Shown here: in pieces, positions 23,159 through 28,480 of the stretch
Layout: every line of letters starts with the position of its first letter
How positions within the stretch are numbered: the stretch's first letter is position 1
IMG/VR virus record: IMGVR_UViG_3300030118_000218
Span: 1,071-29,550 of that record
Source: a virus
Direction: 5' to 3' (one strand)
DNA: 28,480 bases
Notes under the pieces: generated by a model
The model's input: the letters and a program-made list of their open reading frames with translations, nothing else
Told to the model about the DNA's origin: nothing
Database searches by the model: none
Position numbers and translations under genes: made by a program

Positions 23159-24358
23159 ATGAAAAAGAAAGACGTAAAGTCTTTAATAAAAAAACGACAG
23201 GACGTAAATCACAATATCGAGCTAGGTAATAATTACTATCCTAGCGGGTGGAAGCCCAATGTAAGTTTTGATAAATCCACAAACAGTGGAGGTATAACTC
23301 ATGTTCAACCTGCTGACAATAACTTTAAGTATCAACAACTTTTAGCAAGTTGGGGTTTTGACCCTGATGAATTTTATATAGACCAAGATACAATTAAATT
23401 TTCTACATGGGATACACAATTAAAAGGTGGAAAAATTGAGCAAATGTATGCGTTCAAAGCAATTATTAAACGTAAGCACCCTGAAAAAGATATTTATTTT
23501 GAAGCATTGCAAAAAGAAATAAAAAATAAAAAACCTATAAAAGTAAAACAAACTAAAGGTGATACAGCATATTTTTTCTTTTTAGCAGATTGGCAACTTG
23601 GAAAAAAAGACTGGGGTAGTTTGAAAACTGTTGAGCATATTCGTAAGGCAATTAAACAAGCAAAAATAAATATTAAAGAATTAAATAAAACTTGCACAAT
23701 AGATGAAATATATATTATTGGATTAGGTGACTTGATAGAAAATTGCTATGGGTTTTTTGACCACCAACCATTTAATATTGAACTTAGCAAAACTGAGCAA
23801 GAGCATTTAACTAGGGTTATGGTTTTAGAAGTTCTTGACGGCTTGTTGGGTCTTGCGCCAAAAATAATTTTAGGAGGAGTACCAGGAAATCATGGTGAAA
23901 ATAGAACAAGCAAAGGGCAAGTATCTACTAATAGATTAGATAACAGCGATACTGCTCAACTTCAAATTGTTGGTGAAATAATTAATGGGCGTGAAAGATA
24001 TAAGCATGTTCAAGTTGTTGTGCCTGACGATTATCATTTGGTTTTAGAAGTTAAAGGTATTCATATAGGTTTTACACACGGACACATGACAAGCGGTGGC
24101 GGTGACGCTTGGATTAAAATGGAAAAATTTTGGAAGGGTCAAATGTATGGTTGGCTTCCAATCGGTGGCGCTTCTGTTCTTGTTTCGGGACATTATCATC
24201 ATTTAAGAGTTGTTGAGCAAAAGGGTCGCACATGGATACAAGCACCCTCACTAGACCAATCTAACGAATTTACAGCAAGAACAGGATACGCAACTACTCA
24301 GGGCGTCTTGACTTTTACTGTTGATAAAAACGGGTGGGATAATTTACGAATTTTGTAG
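23159..24358 (+). CDS. Calcineurin-like metallophosphoesterase
   Basis: The 399-residue product carries the metal-binding motifs of this superfamily: ADWQLG (D144), GLGDLIEN (GD 190-191), GGVPGNHGE (GNH 243-245), an HGHM and SGHYHH near the end. The first motif has Gln where the usual DxH has His, a substitution I have seen in phage members. Such proteins are often phosphodiesterases or nucleases acting on DNA or nucleotides. The N-terminal 130 residues are Lys-rich with SWGFDPDEFYIDQDT, perhaps a DNA-binding part. There is no RBS, and the ATG may be leaderless. It may help degrade host DNA; that is inference. Confidence 0.8.
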   Translation: MKKKDVKSLIKKRQDVNHNIELGNNYYPSGWKPNVSFDKSTNSGGITHVQPADNNFKYQQLLASWGFDPDEFYIDQDTIKFSTWDTQLKGGKIEQMYAFKAIIKRKHPEKDIYFEALQKEIKNKKPIKVKQTKGDTAYFFFLADWQLGKKDWGSLKTVEHIRKAIKQAKINIKELNKTCTIDEIYIIGLGDLIENCYGFFDHQPFNIELSKTEQEHLTRVMVLEVLDGLLGLAPKIILGGVPGNHGENRTSKGQVSTNRLDNSDTAQLQIVGEIINGRERYKHVQVVVPDDYHLVLEVKGIHIGFTHGHMTSGGGDAWIKMEKFWKGQMYGWLPIGGASVLVSGHYHHLRVVEQKGRTWIQAPSLDQSNEFTARTGYATTQGVLTFTVDKNGWDNLRIL

Positions 24359-24378
24359 CAATATATTAATCATTAATT

Positions 24379-24384
24379 TATAAT
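24379..24384 (+). promoter_or_regulatory. -10 element before the KTSC gene
   Basis: A perfect TATAAT at 24379-24384 ends 5 nt before ATG 24390, which has no RBS. This is again the leaderless arrangement. The -35 is not recognisable. Confidence 0.4.
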
Positions 24385-24389
24385 TGAGT

Positions 24390-24575
24390 ATGGATATTAT
24401 AGCCATAGAAAATGACGGGACTAAGGTAAGGTTGGTTTTCCAAAATGGTGAGAATTTTGCATACAAGAATTTTCCCAAAGGTATAATTAGAGTTCTAGGG
24501 AACACAGATGATACACTTACTATTGAGCACGTTAATAAGTTGCACTCTTACAACGGAAACGCCAGCAGACTTTAG
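24390..24575 (+). CDS. KTSC-domain-like small protein
   Basis: The 61-residue product (MDIIAIENDGTKVRLVFQNG, then YKNFPKGIIRVL) resembles the KTSC domain, a short beta domain found in phage and bacterial proteins and often tied to nucleic-acid proteins such as lysyl-tRNA synthetase fusions; its role is unknown. I start at ATG 24390, 5 nt after TATAAT. The second half overlaps the beginning of the lysozyme-like gene by 68 nt in another frame. The C-terminal part differs from the usual family end. Confidence 0.55.
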   Translation: MDIIAIENDGTKVRLVFQNGENFAYKNFPKGIIRVLGNTDDTLTIEHVNKLHSYNGNASRL

Positions 24576-24918
24576 TCAATTCATATCTTGCCGTAGAGGA
24601 CAACAGCAAGTCAATGTTGTTCAAGATTGGCGACCCCTTATTGAAAAATATTTTGAGCCACAAGACGTTGATAAAGCTATGCGTATTATATTTTGTGAGA
24701 GTTCAGGCAGGTCTAATGCTGTTGGTAAAAATACAAACGGAACTAGGGACGTTGGTCTTTGGCAATTTAATGACGAAACTTGGCGCTGGTTAAAACCAAA
24801 ATTAAAAATACAAGATGATAGATTTGACGCAGAAACTAGCACGGCAGTTGCAAGTTGGCTTGTATACAATGACGGGTGGTTTCATTGGAATAGTAGTAAA
24901 CATTGTTGGGGAAAATAG
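24508..24918 (+). CDS. Lysozyme/transglycosylase-like secreted protein
   Basis: The 136-residue product begins with a signal peptide (MIHLLLSTLISCTLTTE) that includes a lipobox-like LISC. The body reads IIFCESSGRSNAVGKNTNG, then DVGLWQFNDETWRWL: the ESSG and GLWQFN motifs are those of transglycosylase and G-type lysozyme folds, with the Glu as the catalytic residue. It probably cleaves host peptidoglycan at lysis, or at entry. ATG 24508 (AGGG 8 nt before) lies within the KTSC gene. A start farther in would lose the signal peptide. A transcript starting at 24921 marks its 3' end. Confidence 0.75.
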   Translation: MIHLLLSTLISCTLTTETPADFSQFISCRRGQQQVNVVQDWRPLIEKYFEPQDVDKAMRIIFCESSGRSNAVGKNTNGTRDVGLWQFNDETWRWLKPKLKIQDDRFDAETSTAVASWLVYNDGWFHWNSSKHCWGK

Positions 24919-24920
24919 AG

Positions 24921-24926
24921 TATAAT
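24921..24926 (+). promoter_or_regulatory. -10 element of the ParB/modification block
   Basis: TATAAT at 24921-24926 is followed by TTTGTAGGAGG and the ATG of the first ParB-like gene at 24943. Unlike the three upstream cases, the leader keeps a strong RBS (AGGAGG). It is the only promoter-like sequence before the modification genes. Confidence 0.45.
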
Positions 24927-24942
24927 TTTGTAGGAGGTTTTT

Positions 24943-25545
24943 ATGTTAGAACTAAATGAAGTTGATATTGATACGTTGAAAGAATATCCTGATAATCCAC
25001 GTCAGGGCGACATTTATAAAATTAGTGAAAGTTTAAATCAGCACGGACAATATAGACCCTTAACTGTAAATAAAAGGGATATGACAATTCTTACAGGCAA
25101 TCACACTTGGAAGGCAATGAAACAATTAGGTTGGAAAACTTGTATTGTCACTTATGTAGATGTAGATGAAACTCAAGCAAAAAAAATTGTATTAGTTGAT
25201 AACAGGCTCGGTGATATTGCTGGTTATGATGATGAGCTTCTTAGCAAAATGCTACAAGAAATTGTTGATAGTGGCGATTATTTAGGCACAGGTTTTAACG
25301 CTAGAGAAATAGATGAACTTCTTGCTGGTGTTGACGATACTATTGATGATTTTGATACAGAGTTTGAGGAAGTAAAACCTGCAAAAGAAAAACAAGCAAT
25401 TCAAGAAATAGTTTTGTATTTAGATGATGAACAATTTGAGCGATATAAAAAATGGGTCAATGCTTTAGCAGATGAAATGAAATGTAATTTAACTGAAGCA
25501 ACTTATAACGCTGTGAAATATACTTTTGATGAACTTGGCTTATGA
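24943..25545 (+). CDS. ParB-like nuclease/DNA-binding protein 1
   Basis: The 200-residue product has the ParB N-terminal domain: NPR at 18-20, QHGQYRPLTV, TGNHTWKAMKQLGW and VLVDNRLGDIAGYDDELL. In chromosome partitioning this domain binds CTP; in phages it is common as a nuclease or NTP-using accessory to DNA modification. The C-terminal part (about 105-200) is acidic and helical. AGGAGG precedes the ATG. It overlaps the next, related gene by 4 nt (ATGA), a tandem duplication with divergence. The function in this phage is unknown. Confidence 0.75.
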   Translation: MLELNEVDIDTLKEYPDNPRQGDIYKISESLNQHGQYRPLTVNKRDMTILTGNHTWKAMKQLGWKTCIVTYVDVDETQAKKIVLVDNRLGDIAGYDDELLSKMLQEIVDSGDYLGTGFNAREIDELLAGVDDTIDDFDTEFEEVKPAKEKQAIQEIVLYLDDEQFERYKKWVNALADEMKCNLTEATYNAVKYTFDELGL

Positions 25546-26204
25546 AAACTGTAAAGCTAAAAGATTTAAAACAATACGGAAGCAATCCACGAATCGGCAA
25601 TGTTGATTTAATTGCTGAATCTTTAAAAGAAAATGGACAGTTTAGACCATTAATTGTAAATAAAGATAACACAATTCTTGCAGGAAATCATACTTACCTA
25701 GCAATGAAGCAGTTGGGTTGGACTGAGTGTGACGTTCATTATATTGATGTTGATAAAAAACAAGCAAAGAAAATCGTTCTTGTTGACAATAGGTTAAATG
25801 ATGTAGCTGGTTATGACAGCGAACTTATAACTGAAATGCTAACTGATTTAATGTTGGCGGGTGAACTTGTTGGTACTGGTTTTACTGAGGACGAAGTTGA
25901 TGACTTACAAGCAGAATTTGATGAAGTTGTTATAACTGAGTTTGAGGAATTTGAGGGTGGCTACGCTCTTAGTGATGAGGAAATTGAAAATATAAAAGAA
26001 CGTAGAAAAAATAATACAGGACGTAATGACGGCAAAGCATTAAAAGATATACCCGTAGCTTTACAAGAAAAAAGATATTATGAATTTAGAGATATGGTTT
26101 TAAAAATATCACAAGAAAAAAAATTAAACTCTACAGAAGCAATATTATTCTGTTTAGAATATGCATTTAAAAACAAAAAGCCACGTTTTAAATTTTTCAA
26201 GTGA
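25542..26204 (+). CDS. ParB-like nuclease/DNA-binding protein 2 (paralogue)
   Basis: The 220-residue product shares NPR (15-17), ENGQFRPLIVNKDNTILAGN and VLVDNRLNDVAGYDSELI with the gene before it. It differs by an extra Lys/Arg-rich C-terminal part (LKDIPVALQEKRYYEFRD; LNSTEAILFCLEYAFKNK). Both therefore come from one duplication. It starts inside the ATGA overlap and ends 4 nt into the glycosyltransferase. A role in loading or guiding DNA-modifying enzymes is possible, but this is inference from position. Confidence 0.75.
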   Translation: MKTVKLKDLKQYGSNPRIGNVDLIAESLKENGQFRPLIVNKDNTILAGNHTYLAMKQLGWTECDVHYIDVDKKQAKKIVLVDNRLNDVAGYDSELITEMLTDLMLAGELVGTGFTEDEVDDLQAEFDEVVITEFEEFEGGYALSDEEIENIKERRKNNTGRNDGKALKDIPVALQEKRYYEFRDMVLKISQEKKLNSTEAILFCLEYAFKNKKPRFKFFK

Positions 26205-27079
26205 AACTTGCAATACCAACTTTAAATAGACCCGAAGCAATATCAACTCCGTTTCTTGATGTCTTTAGAGGTTATGACATTTATATAATTTTTCATACTG
26301 AATTAGATAAGAAAAAATATGAAGCAGTTCATGACTTGTCTGATTTTAAATTAATTGTGACTGGTATTGAGCCTGTAAGTGACGGAACGGGTAAAGCAAA
26401 ACAAATAGAATATTTTTTAGATAATTATGTAAACGATAATGAGTGGATTATTTTTGCTGATGATGATGTGTATTCTGTTGAGGGTCTTGTTAATAATGAT
26501 GAATTTAAAAAAGATAAATTAAAATCTATATCTCAAGACTGGTTTGATTATTATGACAATAAAATTTTTACAGATAGAGTTCTTGAATTAATTGGTAAAG
26601 CAAATTCTATTAATGCACACATGGTCGGCTTTCAAGTTTCACGGAATTGGTTTTATGCAAGAAATAAATATAGGTATAGAGGTTATGTAATGGGTGGCTT
26701 GTATATGTGGAAAAAAGATAAAAATTTTGTAATTGACTATCCGTATGTTGCTATGGAGGATATGCACTTCTCAGCAATGCAAGTTGTTCATTATGGTTGT
26801 GTTCTTTTGTGTGATTACTTTTGGGCAAATTGTGGATATTTTAATAATGGAGGACTAGGAACTAAAAGTGAAAGAAAAAATAATCATCTTTACGCAATGA
26901 AATATTTATCAAAGAAGTATGTAGGACTGTTAAAACCAAAAATTAAAAAGGATAAATATCCTGATTTGAGGTTTTCTACTATGAACGAGGCCACCTTTCA
27001 AACGTGGTGGAGCAAATATAAAGAATTTAGAAAAAACTATACTTTTGATGATAAGACTATGAATTGGGTAAAAGACTAG
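26201..27079 (+). CDS. TET-associated-type glycosyltransferase
   Basis: The 292-residue product has a GT-A layout: MKLAIPTLNRPEAI at the start, GTGKAKQIEYFLDNY, then EWIIFADDDV with the metal-binding DDD at residues 87-89, and later YVMGGLYMWKKD and YPYVAMEDMHFSAM. Its pattern and its place two genes before a TET/JBP dioxygenase fit the TET-associated glycosyltransferases predicted to sugar-modify 5-hydroxymethylpyrimidines in phage DNA. It starts at GTG 26201, overlapping the ParB-2 stop (GTGA). Substrate and sugar are unknown. Confidence 0.75.
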   Translation: MKLAIPTLNRPEAISTPFLDVFRGYDIYIIFHTELDKKKYEAVHDLSDFKLIVTGIEPVSDGTGKAKQIEYFLDNYVNDNEWIIFADDDVYSVEGLVNNDEFKKDKLKSISQDWFDYYDNKIFTDRVLELIGKANSINAHMVGFQVSRNWFYARNKYRYRGYVMGGLYMWKKDKNFVIDYPYVAMEDMHFSAMQVVHYGCVLLCDYFWANCGYFNNGGLGTKSERKNNHLYAMKYLSKKYVGLLKPKIKKDKYPDLRFSTMNEATFQTWWSKYKEFRKNYTFDDKTMNWVKD

Positions 27080-27100
27080 TGTTTATAGGGTTTATACATG

Positions 27101-27150
27101 CCCTTTAGAGCCGTTTTAAAGGGGTGTTTATCTCAGTCAGGCACTACTTG
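27101..27150 (+). other. Structured intergenic element
   Basis: CCCTTTA (27101-27107) pairs with TAAAGGG (27117-27123), extended by ACA/TGT pairs on both sides. A second GGCA/TGCC hairpin follows at about 27140-27152. The T-rich run after it is weak, so a terminator is possible but unproven. The same TTTAG-AGC-GTTTTAA-GGG string, in a different arrangement, occurs at 1901-1925. Confidence 0.4.
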
Positions 27151-27170
27151 CCCTAACGAAAGGACAATAA

Positions 27171-27341
27171 ATGATTGATATAAATGAAATGATTTCAATA
27201 ATAAAAGAAATTGATATTGGAAAATACACGCAAGAGGAATATAGGGAAGTTGTGGATTCGATTACTGTAAACTTCAAAGCCAAATGGTATGATGAGCTTT
27301 ATGACCAAAAAGGTTGGCGAGAATTTGGGGGACAGAGTTGA
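27171..27341 (+). CDS. Small acidic hypothetical protein (56 aa)
   Basis: ATG 27171 has AAAGGAC about 7 nt upstream and opens 56 codons (MIDINEMISIIKEIDIGKYT), ending EFGGQS. It is helical and acidic with several Trp and Tyr. Its stop overlaps the start of the dioxygenase (TTGA), so the two are coupled. It may be a small partner of the dioxygenase. No family is recognised. Confidence 0.65.
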   Translation: MIDINEMISIIKEIDIGKYTQEEYREVVDSITVNFKAKWYDELYDQKGWREFGGQS

Positions 27342-28201
27342 TTGATATTAGGTTGCGCTCAAAAATTTCTGAAAAAGAACTTGAGCAAAAGATTGGAAAA
27401 ATCTTAACTGATAATGATTACAATATTTTAATTACGAAAGATACAACTGTGCGATTTCCTAATGGGCAAGTTGGAGCAATATATTTAAAAGAAGCAATTC
27501 CAGAAAATTTATCAACTGATAGTTATGAAGTATTGCATAGTTTAAAAAGTCATCAAACATCTAATAGGGGTATGGCTAGTGGGCTTCCAAGATTAAAACG
27601 GAATAGCGGCGGAACAAGAACTGATACTGCAAAAAGTATTTCCTCAGCAATAATTGGAAGTTTAGACCCTGTTGGTATGCAACAGTATTGTAGGTTGACT
27701 GCGTTTTCTGCAAAAGATTTTAAAAAATATGAGAGCCTTTTTCCGTTGTTTGTTTATATAGGTGAGCAAATGAAAAAGTATGCACCCGAAAGATACAACG
27801 CTCAAATGGAATTTGTTAATAGAACGAATAAGGATTGGGTAATACCAAATACACCTTTTACAACTATTACAGTAAATAATTCTTATCCTACTGGTGTTCA
27901 TACTGATAAGGGCGATTTAGATGAGGGCATTTCTACATTGGCTTGTATTAAAAAAGGTGATTGTCAGGGTGGCTATTTAGTTTTACCAGAATATAGGATT
28001 GCATTTAAAATGGGTGATAGAGATTTATTAATATTTGACGCTCATCAATATCATGGAAATACAAAATTAGAAATGAATAGTGATGACGCAGAGCGAATTA
28101 GTATTGTAAGTTATTACAGAACAAAAATGGAAAACTGCGATAGCGCAGATGAGGAGTATGAAAAAAGGTTAAGGTATGCCGAACGAAAAATTAAGAGATG
28201 A
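27338..28201 (+). CDS. TET/JBP-type Fe(II)/2-oxoglutarate DNA dioxygenase
   Basis: The 287-residue enzyme would oxidise the methyl group of modified pyrimidines in DNA. Iron ligands H188 and D190 lie in GVHTDKGDLDEG; the distal His is H239 (or H236) in LIFDAHQYHGN; R253 in ERISIVSYYR would hold 2-oxoglutarate. The GGYLVLPEYRIAF strand pattern is that of the JBP/TET group. I place the start at TTG 27338 after TGGGGGACAGAG (5 nt spacing) instead of an earlier TTG at 27314, because it overlaps the upstream stop and has an RBS. The neighbouring glycosyltransferase supports DNA hypermodification. No DNA methyltransferase is in view. Confidence 0.85.
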   Translation: MIDIRLRSKISEKELEQKIGKILTDNDYNILITKDTTVRFPNGQVGAIYLKEAIPENLSTDSYEVLHSLKSHQTSNRGMASGLPRLKRNSGGTRTDTAKSISSAIIGSLDPVGMQQYCRLTAFSAKDFKKYESLFPLFVYIGEQMKKYAPERYNAQMEFVNRTNKDWVIPNTPFTTITVNNSYPTGVHTDKGDLDEGISTLACIKKGDCQGGYLVLPEYRIAFKMGDRDLLIFDAHQYHGNTKLEMNSDDAERISIVSYYRTKMENCDSADEEYEKRLRYAERKIKR

Positions 28202-28480
28202 TAATAGTTGGGACGTAGAAAATGAAACGTATGATGAATTTAAAGTTCGTAGGTCAGCAGGTCGTAGCGGTATGGGACAAAGCAACAGCAAAACTAGGCA
28301 AGCTGGTCGATGTGATAATACTGGAGATTACAAGAAAAATTGTGATTGCAGGAAATGCATTAATAGACGAAGTAGAGCAAAGGGAAGAAGAAAACAAAAC
28401 CTAGCCCGTAAGAAATTAGGTATTAAAGATAATAGATTTCACGGAGCAGACGCTCACGAGGAAAATTGGGCTACTGGTCT
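28176..28480 (+). CDS. Cys-rich, basic protein cut by the window end (nuclease-like)
   Basis: ATG 28176 overlaps the dioxygenase by 26 nt, with AAGG just upstream, and stays open to 28480 (101 codons). The sequence has CDNTGDYKKNCDCRKCINRR, a probable zinc site, followed by a basic KGRRKQNLARKKLG part and HGADAHEENWATGL. The EENW ending and basic Cys-rich head recall small phage resolvase- or VRR-NUC-like nucleases, but this is a weak match. A competing frame at 28222-28404 lacks an RBS and motifs. Continuation beyond the window would settle the family. Confidence 0.55.
   Translation, partial: MPNEKLRDDNSWDVENETYDEFKVRRSAGRSGMGQSNSKTRQAGRCDNTGDYKKNCDCRKCINRRSRAKGRRKQNLARKKLGIKDNRFHGADAHEENWATG

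Noticed and set aside
28222-28404. 60-codon ORF after the dioxygenase
   Set aside because: Lacks an RBS; the overlapping 28176 frame has an RBS, a Cys cluster and stays open to the end.
1-28480. CRISPR array, insertion sequence or integrase/att site
   Set aside because: No repeat-spacer pattern, transposase or recombinase is visible.

Overview
The window looks like a large part of the genome of a tailed double-stranded DNA phage with an HK97-type head and a long, siphovirus-like tail. The DNA is AT-rich, genes are packed with 1-30 nt overlaps or gaps, and a complete structural module is present. Several genes are of kinds I know mainly from marine viral genomes: a flavin halogenase, the 'MAHFAEL' family protein, a cupredoxin-like fibre domain, and a TET/JBP dioxygenase with a partner glycosyltransferase. 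The host cannot be named from sequence. Leaderless-looking starts and the style of the minor tail protein would fit a low-GC marine actinobacterium, but this is inference only.

Layout. Positions 1-1405 carry three small leftward genes of unknown function, with strand-specific RNA hairpins between and upstream of them. Positions 1406-1997 hold no gene; 1507-1768 is a GC-rich (about 53 %) block that folds into a chain of stems, a candidate non-coding RNA or packaging site. All genes from 1998 onward run rightward. The packaging and head genes (1998-11260) are terminase small and large subunits, portal, a MuF-like protein, prohead protease, major capsid protein, connector, HK97-gp10-like protein and tail terminator, with several microgenes. 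The tail genes (11261-19334) are two paralogous tail-tube proteins, tail chaperones with a probable programmed frameshift, tape measure, minor tail protein, fibre, a glycine-rich adhesin and a small virion-associated protein.

Positions 19344-21126 carry a tryptophan-halogenase-like enzyme overlapped by an unknown partner. Positions 21135-24918 look like a lysis and accessory block: a DUF5675/L,D-transpeptidase-like protein, a zinc-ribbon micro-ORF, up to four small membrane proteins, a 12-residue Cys/Gly microgene, a metallophosphoesterase, a KTSC protein and a lysozyme-like lipoprotein. Positions 24943-28480 look like a DNA-modification and DNA-processing block: two tandem ParB-like proteins, a TET-associated-type glycosyltransferase, a small protein, a TET/JBP-type Fe(II)/2-oxoglutarate dioxygenase, and a Cys-rich protein cut by the window end.

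How it fits together. The structural genes build the virion. The halogenase pair is an auxiliary metabolic or virion-tailoring unit with unknown substrate. The dioxygenase and glycosyltransferase most likely oxidise and then glycosylate modified pyrimidines in the phage DNA; no cytosine methyltransferase is visible here, so that step must lie outside the window or in the host. Two 5-mers (GATGC/GCATC and GTTAC/GTAAC) appear to be missing from the whole window, which suggests selection against host restriction or a methylation motif.
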